Shown here piece after piece: positions 9,058-21,349 of a stretch of 64,000 nt of DNA. Made by a program: the position numbers and the translations under genes. Below the pieces are notes generated by a model, which was given only the letters and a program-made list of their open reading frames with translations, was not told where the DNA came from and did not search any database. Every line of letters begins with the position of its first letter. The stretch's first letter is position 1. Location: NCBI RefSeq assembly GCF_009184545.1, contig NZ_QJOW01000004.1:124001-188000 (forward strand). Direction: 5' to 3'. The DNA is from Halosegnis rubeus (GTDB lineage: Archaea > Halobacteriota > Halobacteria > Halobacteriales > Haloarculaceae).

Positions 9058-11160
9058 TTACTCGCGGATTCGCGACCCGCCCGGCGGACAGAACTCCTGA
9101 ATTCGGTCGGGCGAGGCCACCTTCCGGAGGAACGACTTGTCGGCAAAGCGACCCTTGAACTCCCGGTACAGCAGCTTCGCGATGTCGTTTTGGGCGTACT
9201 GGCCCGGTTCGAGTTTGACGTACGTCTCCACGTCGTCCTCGACGGCGCGTTCCGGGCCGCCGAGGACGCGCGTTTCGGGTTCACACTGGATACCGACCGC
9301 ACAGTCGACGCTGGTCGACTCGAAGTAGGTCCGGTCGCCCCGAATCGTGAACCCGCCCTTTTCGAGATACTCACCGGACTCCGGAGTCTTCGACACCTGA
9401 CTCGGCTCAACCATGTACACGTCGCCGTCGAACTTGCCGTCCTTCCAGACCGACGAGTGGGTGACGGCAAACCGGGCGGCCTCCTCCTTCGAGGCGTCGG
9501 GCAGGTCGATATCCTTCGACGGCTCGGAGGGACCGGTGGCTTTCAACACGGTGACCGGTCCGCCGTGGGCCTGCGCGTGGAAGAAGCGGTCGCCGCTTTC
9601 CATGTACTTCTTGACGATTTCCTCGTTCTGGTCGGCGTTGCGTCCCCCGATGACGAGGAAGCCGTCGCTGGTGTGGAACCACCGGAACCGCTCGTACCAC
9701 TGCTCGTCGTAGCGAACCGGAATATCCTGTTTCGCGAGCCAGTCGGTCTCGCCCGTCCGCTCCTCGTCTGCGGGTTCGGTCTCCGCGTCGTCGGCCGTCC
9801 ACTCGTCGCGGCGCTGTTTGGCGTCTTCAAGGTCCTCGCGCGTATCCTCGATGGCAGCGAGCGCGCCCTCTTTTTTCCCCTCGATGCGCTTTGCCTCCTG
9901 GTACAGCCGGTCTGCGTTCTTCTCGACGCCGTCCTCCGGCACGAGGTCGATGTGCGTCCCGTCGAGTTCGACGGTCACCTCACCGGCCTCCGGTGTAACT
10001 CCGACGACGCGCTCGGCCCGTTCGTTGCCGGCCTCGGCCGCCTCGGCGAACGTCGCTTCGAGGTCGTCCCACGGGACGCCGGACTCGCGTGCCTCGCGCA
10101 CCGTCGTCAGTATCTCGTCCACGAGGTCGTAGTTACCGTACAGCCGTTCGGCGCGTTCCCGCACCTCGTTGGCCTCCTGTTCGAACCCCTCGATAGCGCC
10201 ATTCTGCTGTTCGATGATGCGTTCGAACTTCGCGATTTCTTCCTCGAACCCCGGCCGGGAGCTGCCGGGCGTCGGCTCCTCGCGGTCGAGTTCGAAGAAG
10301 TAGTCGTCGAGTGCGCCGGTGAACCGGTCGTAGCTGTCACAGTCCATTCGCCCGTGTTCGTCCATCGGGACGGGGGTCACGTCGACCGGCCGGGTGCGTT
10401 CGCCGTCGTCGCTCTCCCAGTAGACGCGCGGGTCGAACTGACCGTCCTGAATCGACTCGCGCAGCCGTTCGAGTGCACCGAACACCTCGGCGAGGGTCTC
10501 GTCGCCCGCCTCGTCGATGTCGAGTTCCTTCTCGACGCCGGCGCGTGAACAGAGTTCCTCGGCCCACAACCCCCCGAGATTGTGTTGGGTGGCGAGCGTC
10601 CGTACAACGTCGGTGTCGGAGTCGCGCATCTTGGCGTCGAAGGCTTCTCGCGAGCAGGTCATCGGGTTGAACCGTGAAGCGGGAAAGCCGTAGACGGAGC
10701 CGGGGGCGACGGTTCGGGACTTGAGCCGAACCGTGTCCAGACAGTCGATGACCTCGCGGTCTTTGTTCATCACGACGATGTTGCCGTCGCCGAACAGCTC
10801 CGCGAGCACGAGGGTGTTCGCGTCCTCGCGGGCGAACTCGAAGACGAGGATTCGGTCGAACTCGTACTGGCGCACGTCGACGAGGTCAGCCCCCGAAAGC
10901 CGGTTGCGCAGCATCATCGCGAAGTTCGGCGGCCGACCGGGTGCGTCGGGGACGTTGTCCGGGTCGGCGATGTGGGCGCGCTTGGGGTCGCCGGCCTCGA
11001 TGATGAGCTCGACGCGGCCGCGGTCGAAGTCCCGCATCTTGACTCGGAGGAGGTCGTCGTCGTAGAGATACGCCTTGTCGACCTTCGCGCCCTCATAGTC
11101 GCGAAGCTCGGTCGCGAGCGCACGGATATCCACGCTCGACATGGCTCGCTTCTGGTCCAT
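9058..11160 (-). CDS. rqcH: RqcH/NEMF-type NFACT ribosome quality control protein
   Basis: A 700-aa NFACT-family protein. Bacterial RqcH and eukaryotic NEMF/Rqc2 bind the obstructed large ribosomal subunit and recruit tRNA to tail stalled chains. An NFACT-N domain fills the first 200 residues (FAMMLRNRLSGADL, FDRILVFEF), helix-hairpin-helix and coiled-coil parts follow (EEEIAKFERIIEQQNGAIEG near 300, EGKKEGALAAIEDTRED near 440), and the NFACT-R domain has HTSDGFLVIGGRNADQNE then DRFFHAQAHGG near 530-570. The old label is fibronectin-binding protein. ATG 11160 (MDQKRAMSSVD) was chosen over ATG 11142 because the longer form resembles the haloarchaeal family start. Confidence 0.9.
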   Translation of the reverse strand: MDQKRAMSSVDIRALATELRDYEGAKVDKAYLYDDDLLRVKMRDFDRGRVELIIEAGDPKRAHIADPDNVPDAPGRPPNFAMMLRNRLSGADLVDVRQYEFDRILVFEFAREDANTLVLAELFGDGNIVVMNKDREVIDCLDTVRLKSRTVAPGSVYGFPASRFNPMTCSREAFDAKMRDSDTDVVRTLATQHNLGGLWAEELCSRAGVEKELDIDEAGDETLAEVFGALERLRESIQDGQFDPRVYWESDDGERTRPVDVTPVPMDEHGRMDCDSYDRFTGALDDYFFELDREEPTPGSSRPGFEEEIAKFERIIEQQNGAIEGFEQEANEVRERAERLYGNYDLVDEILTTVREARESGVPWDDLEATFAEAAEAGNERAERVVGVTPEAGEVTVELDGTHIDLVPEDGVEKNADRLYQEAKRIEGKKEGALAAIEDTREDLEDAKQRRDEWTADDAETEPADEERTGETDWLAKQDIPVRYDEQWYERFRWFHTSDGFLVIGGRNADQNEEIVKKYMESGDRFFHAQAHGGPVTVLKATGPSEPSKDIDLPDASKEEAARFAVTHSSVWKDGKFDGDVYMVEPSQVSKTPESGEYLEKGGFTIRGDRTYFESTSVDCAVGIQCEPETRVLGGPERAVEDDVETYVKLEPGQYAQNDIAKLLYREFKGRFADKSFLRKVASPDRIQEFCPPGGSRIRE

Positions 11161-11240
11161 AGCCACCATTCTCGGGTCGGGAGGAAACCGTTGTCGCCTT
11201 GGGGCCACACTGTTTTGTCGGCGGCGTGTGACCACTCCCC

Positions 11241-11858
11241 ATGCCGACAGAGATTCTCGACGGCGTCTACGACATCACCTGTACCGAGGTCGACGGCGCA
11301 CCGGGACGCATCCGTGCGTATCTGACCGACGGGGGCACACTCGTCGACACCGGGCTTCCGGACTCGACGACCGCACTTCTGGACGGTATCGACGCCACCG
11401 GTATCGACCTCGAGCGCGTCGTCATCACCCACATGCACCCCGACCACACCGGCGGCATCGACGCCGTGCTCGGCAGCTACGACGCCGACCTCTATCTCCC
11501 AGTCGGAGCCGACCCAGAGGAGACCCCGCCCGTCGACCACTTCTACGGTGACGGGGACACCGTCGGTCCGTTCGAAGCCGTCCACGTGCCGGGCCACGTC
11601 GGCCACCAGCACGCGCTGATTGCGACGGACGACGACTACGCGATTCTCGCCGATGCAGTGTCGGGCGCAGACCAGCGCGGTCTGGCCGGCGGATTCCACC
11701 TTCCGCCAGAGAAGTTCACGCAGGACCTCGGGCAGGCAGAGCGGTCGCTGGAAAAGCTGCGTGCCTACGAGTTCGACGCCGGTCTCGTCTTTCACGGCTC
11801 GAGCGTGCTCTCGGAGGCGTCGGCCACACTCGACCGGTACGTCCTGCCCGCGGAGTAG
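11241..11858 (+). CDS. MBL-fold metallohydrolase, glyoxalase II-like
   Basis: A 205-aa MBL protein with the full metal motif THMHPDHTGG (H64, H66, D68, H69), a following PGHVGHQHAL ligand region near 115-124, and ILADAVSG supplying the bridging Asp. Its compact size suggests a small thioester or ester hydrolase. It is divergent from rqcH and convergent with another MBL gene whose stop codon abuts its own. Substrate is unknown. Confidence 0.82.
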   Translation: MPTEILDGVYDITCTEVDGAPGRIRAYLTDGGTLVDTGLPDSTTALLDGIDATGIDLERVVITHMHPDHTGGIDAVLGSYDADLYLPVGADPEETPPVDHFYGDGDTVGPFEAVHVPGHVGHQHALIATDDDYAILADAVSGADQRGLAGGFHLPPEKFTQDLGQAERSLEKLRAYEFDAGLVFHGSSVLSEASATLDRYVLPAE

Positions 11859-12548
11859 CTACCAGAACTCGTCGGTCACGGCCCGGAGGTGATCGCCCGC
11901 GCCCGTGAGAACGGGCTCGCCGTGGGCTGCGAGTCCGCGCTCGAACTCGTGGTCGCGGGCGAAGGCGTACGCGCTCTCGCGGACGGCACGCATCTCGTAG
12001 GAATCCAGCCAGAACGGCGTCGTGAACTCACCGTCCGTGGCCCACACGAGGTCGCCGAGGAAAGCCGCGTCCAGTCCCTCGTGGGTGTAGACGGTGTGGC
12101 CGGGGTTGTGCCCCGGGGTGTGGTGGGCGGTGAAGTTGCCGACCGTCTCTCCGTCGGCTATCGGCCGGAGGTCGTGGCCGGCGAGCGGGAACAGCCGTCG
12201 CGCGATGCGGTGGAACAGCCCCTTGTGGTGAACGAGATTCGGATCCCACGCACCGGTGACGAGGTCGACGTCGCGTTCACCCATGTACATCGGCACGCCG
12301 TGGTCGCGCAGCGCGCGCGCCCCGCCGACGTGATCGATGTCGTAGTGCGTGAAGAGTACGCGGTCGATATCGGCTCGCTCGTATCCGGCGCGGTCGAGCT
12401 CCGTCGCGAGCGACGGATAGTTTATCGGCAGCCCGGCGTCGATGAGCGTCACCGCCTCGCCGTCGTCCACCAGATAACAGTTCGTCGCGAAGGGGGGAAC
12501 GAGTCCCAAATCGAGCAGCCACAACCCATCAGCGAGCCGGCGTGCCAT
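11859..12548 (-). CDS. MBL-fold protein with variant metal motif (HYDIDH)
   Basis: A 229-aa MBL-fold protein. The usual HxHxDH motif reads H68-Y-D70-I-D72-H73 here, so the second His is Asp. Other ligands look intact: HHTPGHNPGHTV near 140 and FLGDLVWATDGE near 158. Variants with Asp at this place occur in some MBL subgroups and can change metal affinity or reaction, so it may still be active. It lies tail-to-tail with the preceding MBL gene with no spacer. Substrate is unknown. Confidence 0.8.
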   Translation of the reverse strand: MARRLADGLWLLDLGLVPPFATNCYLVDDGEAVTLIDAGLPINYPSLATELDRAGYERADIDRVLFTHYDIDHVGGARALRDHGVPMYMGERDVDLVTGAWDPNLVHHKGLFHRIARRLFPLAGHDLRPIADGETVGNFTAHHTPGHNPGHTVYTHEGLDAAFLGDLVWATDGEFTTPFWLDSYEMRAVRESAYAFARDHEFERGLAAHGEPVLTGAGDHLRAVTDEFW

Positions 12549-12587
12549 ACCTACAACTCGGCGCGCGAGCGTATATCTGTGTTCCCG

Positions 12588-13454
12588 TCAGCAAGCCGCG
12601 ACAGCGAGGTACAGCGTTCCGTCGACGACCCGCGCGTCGACGCCGACGCGCTTGGCCGCGCCCCCGAGCCGTGGCTCGTCGTCCGTCGCTCGGTCGGCGA
12701 TGCGCGAACCGAGGTCCATGTCGGCGCTGGCGTCGGGAACGCGGTAGCCGGTGAGTATCGGCTCGGCGCAGTCGTAGCCCGCCTCGCTGAATGCCGCGCT
12801 CGCACCCTGTGGCTGTCCGTCACCGGCCGCTCGTTCGGTGCGCGTCGCCGCGATGCGCGTCAGCTCACCGTCCTCGGCGAGCGGGTCGAGACCGGCGGCC
12901 GTCCGCTGGTCGTTCACCTCGGCGACGAGACTCGACTCCACGACCGCCGGGTCGGGCGGAGTCGGGCCGCCGATGTCGGCTGCCGGACCGATGCCCGCGG
13001 TACCGAGCAGGAAGACGACGACGATAGCACCGATGAGCACACCGCCGAACGCCTGTGAGCGCGAGAACCCGAACAGCCCGCTGTCGCCGGGTTCGTCGTA
13101 GCCAGCGACGTGTTCGTCCACGTCGAAGTCGGCGGCGTCGACGCGGACGCGCTCTAACACCTCGTGGCCACACCGGTCACACGGCGGGGTGTGGCGGGGA
13201 TGTTCGTTGCCACACTCCTCACACCGCCACTCGATGTAGCTTCCCTCGTCGCGGGGCTGTGGCTCGCCAAGCGGTTCGAAGCCGGTGAACCCGCAGTCGG
13301 GACAGGTGGTGGTGTGTTCCGGGACGCGGGTCCCGCAGGTCGTACACTCCTTCGTCACCTGCACGACCGCCCGCTCGAATGAGGTGGAGCCACACTCACA
13401 GGTCCCGCCGTTCGTGTCGCTGGGGCGGCCACACTCGGTGCAGTACCACTCCAT
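12588..13454 (-). CDS. Zinc-ribbon, single-pass membrane protein with CAP-like domain
   Basis: A 288-aa protein with three parts. The first 100 residues hold repeated Cys pairs (CTECG, CECG, CTTCG, CPDCG, CEECG, CDRCG) that form tandem zinc ribbons. One membrane helix follows (AFGGVLIGAIVVVFLLGTAG, near 135-154). After it comes a region like the CAP/SCP fold (EVNDQRTAAGLDPLAEDGEL, then IAATRTERAAG), though it is short and the acidic/His set of classic CAP proteins is incomplete. The topology predicted is zinc ribbons inside, CAP-like domain outside. Function is unknown. Confidence 0.75.
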   Translation of the reverse strand: MEWYCTECGRPSDTNGGTCECGSTSFERAVVQVTKECTTCGTRVPEHTTTCPDCGFTGFEPLGEPQPRDEGSYIEWRCEECGNEHPRHTPPCDRCGHEVLERVRVDAADFDVDEHVAGYDEPGDSGLFGFSRSQAFGGVLIGAIVVVFLLGTAGIGPAADIGGPTPPDPAVVESSLVAEVNDQRTAAGLDPLAEDGELTRIAATRTERAAGDGQPQGASAAFSEAGYDCAEPILTGYRVPDASADMDLGSRIADRATDDEPRLGGAAKRVGVDARVVDGTLYLAVAAC

Positions 13455-13492
13455 ACCGACTATTCGCCCGCGCCGGCATCAACGCACCGACC

Positions 13493-13978
13493 TCAGTGGA
13501 GTCGCTCGGCGTACGCCTCGTCCCATCGGTCGGCTTCGGGGGTGTCGCCGTCGAGTTCGATGCGCCAGCCGTCGAGTCTGTCGGGGCCAGACAGCGCCGC
13601 CGTCATCGTCTCACGCACGTCGCGCACGTCGACGCCGTAGAAGTCGCCGGGCACATCCTGCAGATAATCGAGCGCGGTCTCGAACAGCGACCGCATACCG
13701 GCGTCGTTCTCGAAGTCGTAGTGTTTGTACGCGCCGGCGGCGACCTGCACCATCCCGTGGAGGAACTTCGATTCCGTCGAGCCGCGCCCGTAGTTGTACC
13801 ACTCGTCCTCGAAGCAATCGTGGGCCTCGTGGTACTGGCCGGCGTTGAACAGCCGAACTCCGTGTGCGGTCGCGCGCCGAAGCGTGTCGTGTTCCCACCG
13901 ACCCGTGTCGGGGAGAAAGCCCGTCGGCTGGCCGCGAATCGGCGGCGGTACGTCCGGGTCGGTGGTGTGGTCGTCCAC
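13493..13978 (-). CDS. DUF309 family protein
   Basis: A 161-aa soluble helical protein with the DUF309 signature: [22 protein letters not shown] near 40-61, followed by [15 protein letters not shown]. The family is found in many prokaryotes and has no established activity. The predicted start is GTG 13978. It stands alone between the zinc-ribbon gene and the tRNA-Leu gene. Confidence 0.82.
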   Translation of the reverse strand: MDDHTTDPDVPPPIRGQPTGFLPDTGRWEHDTLRRATAHGVRLFNAGQYHEAHDCFEDEWYNYGRGSTESKFLHGMVQVAAGAYKHYDFENDAGMRSLFETALDYLQDVPGDFYGVDVRDVRETMTAALSGPDRLDGWRIELDGDTPEADRWDEAYAERLH

Positions 13979-14060
13979 GGTTAGCCCTCACCGTGCAGGG
14001 TCGTAACTCCGTCGGCGGTCGCAATCGTTTTGACATACGCCGACCGATTCGGGGATGCGT

Positions 14061-14144
14061 GCGGGGGTAGCAAAGCCTGGAAAACGCGGCGGACTCAAGT
14101 TCCGCTCCTGTAGAGGTCCAGGGGTTCAAATCCCCTCCCCCGCA
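14061..14144 (+). tRNA. tRNA-Leu (anticodon CAA)
   Basis: An 84-nt class II tRNA. The acceptor stem pairs GCGGGGG with CCCCCGC, the discriminator is A (14144), the anticodon loop reads ACTCAAGT giving CAA, and a long variable arm follows. The T-arm is AGGGG-TTCAAAT-CCCCT. No intron is seen. Its last 22 bases are duplicated 140 bp downstream. Confidence 0.93.
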
Positions 14145-14284
14145 TGACTGCACGCCTCGCGTGCAGGAATGCACGAGGGGATTTGAATCAGGGAGGTCGC
14201 GTCAGCGTCCGACCGTGGTTGCAACGCGAGTTGCAAGCCGATGACGGCTCCGCCGGCATCGTGGTTCAAATCCCCTCCCCCGCA
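14123..14284 (+). repeat. Duplicated tRNA-Leu 3' end (att-like direct repeat plus inverted copy)
   Basis: The last 22 bases of tRNA-Leu (14123-14144) recur exactly at 14263-14284, and the T-loop portion recurs inverted at 14175-14189 (GAGGGGATTTGAATC). Between them are strong hairpins: TGCACG/CGTGCA at about 14149-14165, an alternative CCTCG...CGAGG stem, and TTGCAAC-GCGA-GTTGCAA at 14219-14236. tRNA 3' ends are the usual attachment sites of archaeal integrative elements, so this looks like a residual attachment site. No integrase gene is present in the window. Confidence 0.7.
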
Positions 14285-14340
14285 CTGCCTCGGCAGTGCA
14301 GGAAGACGACTCTCGGAGTGGTCTTCCCCCGCATCATCCT
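14285..14340. terminator. Hairpin after the tRNA-Leu repeat region
   Basis: GAAGAC at about 14301-14306 pairs with GTCTTC at about 14321-14326, with inner ACT/AGT pairing around CTCGG. A further CCCCCGCAT fragment follows at about 14325-14334. It may end transcription from the tRNA side or be another remnant of the repeated segment. Confidence 0.35.
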
Positions 14341-14369
14341 ACGTTCACGCTCAAAAGAGCAATCAGTCG

Positions 14370-14813
14370 CTACAGGTCGCGAGCGATATCCGAGAGCTTG
14401 CCGACACGCTCGGCGTTCGAGGTAATCTCGTCGGCGTTGAGATACGTCGAGAGGTCGGTCTCGCGGACGTGCTCACGGAGGGTCTCGACGGCGCGTTCGC
14501 TCACCTCGACAGCGCGGAGATACTCGGCCGTCCGGTAACAGTCCTCGGCTGTGGCGTCTCTGCCGCCGTCTGCGCCGCTGAGTCCCCACGCCGCGTCCCG
14601 AGCGTCCTGTCCCTCCGGAACCGACGCGCCTCCGGCGAGCACGAGCGCCTTCACGACGGTGAAGGGGACGAGGTCGGCCTTCTCGTACTCGAGGTCGTCA
14701 ACGAGCAGGGACTTCCCGCGGTCAGAGAGCACGAGGTCGCGGCGCGTCCCGTTGATGGACGCGTTCAGCTTCAGCTCGCCGCGGTCCTCGACGAGGTGGG
14801 GTAGTTGGGCCAT
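14370..14813 (-). CDS. Hypothetical haloarchaeal protein
   Basis: A 147-aa acidic soluble protein starting MAQLPHLVEDRGELKLN. It has haloarchaeal codon use and no membrane segment. The N-terminal third could be a small winged-helix-like unit (LVLSDRGKSLLVDDLEYEKADL), but no catalytic or DNA-binding motif is certain. It is the second of two small minus-strand genes, 30 bases after the next one. Confidence 0.65.
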   Translation of the reverse strand: MAQLPHLVEDRGELKLNASINGTRRDLVLSDRGKSLLVDDLEYEKADLVPFTVVKALVLAGGASVPEGQDARDAAWGLSGADGGRDATAEDCYRTAEYLRAVEVSERAVETLREHVRETDLSTYLNADEITSNAERVGKLSDIARDL

Positions 14814-14843
14814 ACCGAGGCTACGTCCACAGCGGGGAGTAGA

Positions 14844-15104
14844 TTACGACTCGACGCGCTCGACCGCGGTGACCTCGCCGACCGGCTCCCAGCCGTCGTC
14901 GGTCTCGCGGGCCGCAACGAGCGGGTCCTCGTCGCCGTCGGAGACGAACCGATAGCGCGTACCGTCGCTTTCCCCCTCTGCTTGGAACGCCTCTTGAAAG
15001 AACTCCGCCGAGGAGATCTCCATCCGGCGAGTCGTCTCGTCGGCGAACGTGAGCACCATCGGGCGGGGTGTGATGTTGTGGATGCGCTTTGCGAGCGTGT
15101 GCAT
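14844..15104 (-). CDS. Small conserved hypothetical protein
   Basis: An 86-aa acidic protein starting at ATG 15104 (MHTLAKRIHNITPRPMVL). The pattern LTFADETTRRMEISSAEFF suggests a small beta-rich fold. Longer in-frame extensions run antisense through the inositol-phosphatase gene and are rejected. It is divergent from that gene by 64 bases. Function is unknown. Confidence 0.65.
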   Translation of the reverse strand: MHTLAKRIHNITPRPMVLTFADETTRRMEISSAEFFQEAFQAEGESDGTRYRFVSDGDEDPLVAARETDDGWEPVGEVTAVERVES

Positions 15105-15168
15105 ACCCGACCCTTCGTGTCGGTACACAAATCGGTGACCCTTTGCGCGCCGGTGTGCGTGGGAGACC

Positions 15169-18894
<3,726 letters not shown>

Positions 18895-18937
18895 ACTCCG
18901 ACTCGCGGTCGCCGCGAGAAAAACCCCGGCTATCTGG

Positions 18938-19753
18938 TTAGCTCGCGAGAACGGACTTCGCGACGGAGGCGAGTTCTGCGGCCGACACCTCTTTGAGTCG
19001 GTCGTCGGCGAGTTTCAGTCGGAGCCGCGGGCGGCCCACGTCGATGGGCACCTTCTCGGTGTCGATGAGCCCGCGTTCTTCGAGGTCGGTCTTGGTGCGT
19101 GAGAAGGTGGCCTTCGACGCGACGCCCGTGTCCTCGCCCCACTTCGAGATGTCGTACAGGAGCTGTTCGTTCTTGGCGGCCACGAGCAGCGCGACGGTCA
19201 CCTCACTCAGGTCGCTCTCGTCCCCACGCGCGGTTTCCATCGCGGCGAGTGCGTCCTCGAAGTCCTCGGCGGTCTGCTCGCCGAGGCTCCCGGCCAGCGT
19301 CTCGCTGACGTGACTGGTCCCGGGTGTCCGGAGGTCGAACGCCTCTGCTTCCTCGAACGCGGCGGCGTACTGGTCGTACGTGGCGTCGACGAACGACTCC
19401 TCTGTCGTCGTGAGTCCGGCGACCCGTGACGCGCCGGCGACGAGGGCCGTCGTGAACGTCTCAGCCACGACAACGATGTTTGTCGGCTCACCGTAGACAG
19501 ACAGTGTGAGCCGACCGTCGTCTTCGTAGTCGGCGGCCCGGCTCGCGAGCTTGAAGTCGCGAGAAAGCTCCTTGAGCCGCGACTCGGCGGCCAGTACGTT
19601 CACACGTATCGTCACCGTGTCGAGCACGTCGAGTAGCGCCTCGAGTGTATCGGTCGTCGGATTGACGAGGAACACCTCGTCGCTGGCCCCCCCGAGGACC
19701 TCCCCCAGAACGCCGTCGACGGTATCCCCGAATACATTTGTCTCGATAGACAT
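18938..19753 (-). CDS. tbsP: TbsP-like (DUF5821-type) transcriptional regulator
   Basis: A 271-aa acidic protein. The C-terminal 100 residues form a winged helix-turn-helix (LLYDISKWGEDTGVASKATFSRTKTDLEERGLI, then RPRLRL), and the N-terminal part is a conserved alpha/beta region (DEVFLVNPTTDTLEALLDVL). This matches the haloarchaeal TbsP-like family; TbsP has been described as co-regulating glyceraldehyde-phosphate dehydrogenase expression with TrmB. Assignment rests on overall resemblance, not on a search. A TATA-like element 25-30 bases upstream supports a leaderless start at 19753. Confidence 0.6.
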   Translation of the reverse strand: MSIETNVFGDTVDGVLGEVLGGASDEVFLVNPTTDTLEALLDVLDTVTIRVNVLAAESRLKELSRDFKLASRAADYEDDGRLTLSVYGEPTNIVVVAETFTTALVAGASRVAGLTTTEESFVDATYDQYAAAFEEAEAFDLRTPGTSHVSETLAGSLGEQTAEDFEDALAAMETARGDESDLSEVTVALLVAAKNEQLLYDISKWGEDTGVASKATFSRTKTDLEERGLIDTEKVPIDVGRPRLRLKLADDRLKEVSAAELASVAKSVLAS

Positions 19754-19777
19754 TAGAAATCGTTACGTATCTTCGTG

Positions 19778-19790
19778 ATATAAAGTTGCT
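19778..19790 (-). promoter_or_regulatory. TATA box of the tbsP-like gene
   Basis: On the minus strand CTTTATATCAC lies about 25-35 bases before ATG 19753, the spacing expected for a leaderless haloarchaeal transcript. Confidence 0.6.
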
Positions 19791-20077
19791 GGGTCGACCG
19801 CGTATTGCGGTATGACACTCCGTGGCGTCGGTTCCTGCCGGTCCAATCCACCTGCTAGTCGGTGAGACCAACAGAGGGCAGCGATGAATGTGGCTGGTAA
19901 CACCGGGTAGTCAGAAATCACCGAACGTCGGGTCGATGAAACTTAGCTTGGACGCGACGAGACGCCGACCCGTGACTGGACAATTGTTTGGCTACGTGCG
20001 TAGCCGAAGCAATGTCTCTCGCTTCCCGGATTGCCGGAGACGGGTACATTCTTACGGGTCGGGTCGAAGCGATAGCC
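19791..20077. other. Intergenic region between the tbsP-like gene and glyA
   Basis: No gene is supported here. It contains a 7-bp inverted repeat with a 2-base spacer, GGCTACG-TG-CGTAGCC (19990-20005), and a weak TATA-like ATTCTTA at about 20048-20054, some 25-30 bases before glyA. The in-frame extension of glyA to 19988 has poor haloarchaeal codon use and is probably not coding. Confidence 0.5.
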
Positions 20078-21349
20078 ATGAGCCAGGAGTCTGCCCGCGA
20101 GCCGCGGCCGGAGACGGTCCGCGACATCGACCCTGAGATCGCCGACGCGCTCGGCGAGGAGAAACAGCGCCAGCGCGACACCCTCGCGATGATCGCGAGC
20201 GAAAACCACGTCTCCGAGGCGGTCATGGAGGCACAGGGTTCCGCGTTCACGAACAAGTACGCCGAGGGCTATCCCGGCGCGCGCTACTACGCCGGCTGTG
20301 GTCCCTCCGATACCGTCGAGGAACTCGCCATCGAGCGCGCCGAGGAGCTGTGGGGTGCAGACCATGTCAACGTCCAACCCCACTCCGGCACGCAGGCGAA
20401 CATGGGCGTCTACACCGCGGTCCTCGAACCGGGCGATAAGATTCTCTCACTGGAACTCGACCACGGTGGCCACCTCAGCCACGGCCACCCGGCCAACTTC
20501 ACGGGGAAGACCTACGAGGTCGAACAGTACGAGGTCGACCCCGACACCGGCTACATCGACTACGAGGGTCTGCGCGAGACGGCTGAGTCGTTCGACCCCG
20601 ACATCATCGTCTCGGGCTACTCCGCGTATCCCCGCGAGGTCGAGTTCGAGCGCGTGCAGGAGGCCGCTGAGGCCGTCGACGCCTACCACCTCGCCGACAT
20701 CGCCCACATCACCGGACTCGTCGCGGCGGGCGTCCACCAGTCGCCCGTCGGCGTCGCCGACTTCGTCACCGGCTCGACGCACAAGACCATCCGCGCCGGC
20801 CGCGGTGGCATCATCATGTGCGACGAGGAGTACGCCGACGACATCGACGCGGCCGTCTTCCCCGGCGCGCAGGGCGGTCCCCTGATGCACAACGTCGCGG
20901 GCAAGGCCGTCGGTTTCAAAGAAGCGCTCCAGCCCGGCTTCGAGCAGTACGCCAAGCAGGTCGTCGAGAATGCCCGCGCCCTCGCGGACCACCTCGACGA
21001 GCGCGGGCTCGAAATCGTCTCCGGCGGCACGGACACGCATCTCGTGCTCGTGGACCTGCGACCCTCCCACCCGGACACGACGGGCGGCGAGGCCGAGGAA
21101 GCGCTCGAATCAATCGGGTTGGTGCTCAACGCGAACACCGTCCCCGGCGAGACGCGCTCGCCGTTCAATCCCTCTGGCATCCGCGCCGGCACGCCCGCGC
21201 TCACGACGCGCGGCTTCGGCGAGGCCGAGATGGTCCGTGTCGCCAACATCATCGCCGACGTGGTCGACGCGCCGAACGACGAGGACGTGCTCGCCGCCGC
21301 AAGCGACGAGGTCGACGAACTGACCGACTCCCACCCGCTGTACGAGTAG
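20078..21349 (+). CDS. glyA: Serine hydroxymethyltransferase
   Basis: A 423-aa PLP enzyme that interconverts serine and glycine while loading a one-carbon unit onto tetrahydrofolate. Diagnostic segments are MIASENHVSEAV, TNKYAEGYPGARYYAGC, NVQPHSGTQAN, HLSHGHPANFTGK and the PLP lysine motif TGSTHKTIRAGRGG near 229-242. ATG 20078 gives MSQESAREPRPE; a longer reading from 19988 is not favoured. folD, which handles the next steps of the same one-carbon pool, lies about 480 bases downstream. Confidence 0.95.
   Translation: MSQESAREPRPETVRDIDPEIADALGEEKQRQRDTLAMIASENHVSEAVMEAQGSAFTNKYAEGYPGARYYAGCGPSDTVEELAIERAEELWGADHVNVQPHSGTQANMGVYTAVLEPGDKILSLELDHGGHLSHGHPANFTGKTYEVEQYEVDPDTGYIDYEGLRETAESFDPDIIVSGYSAYPREVEFERVQEAAEAVDAYHLADIAHITGLVAAGVHQSPVGVADFVTGSTHKTIRAGRGGIIMCDEEYADDIDAAVFPGAQGGPLMHNVAGKAVGFKEALQPGFEQYAKQVVENARALADHLDERGLEIVSGGTDTHLVLVDLRPSHPDTTGGEAEEALESIGLVLNANTVPGETRSPFNPSGIRAGTPALTTRGFGEAEMVRVANIIADVVDAPNDEDVLAAASDEVDELTDSHPLYE

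Noticed and set aside
9043..10548. Long plus-strand frame (501 codons) inside rqcH
   Set aside because: It is antisense to a well-supported family gene, and its sequence is a shadow produced by high-GC codon bias, without recognisable domains.
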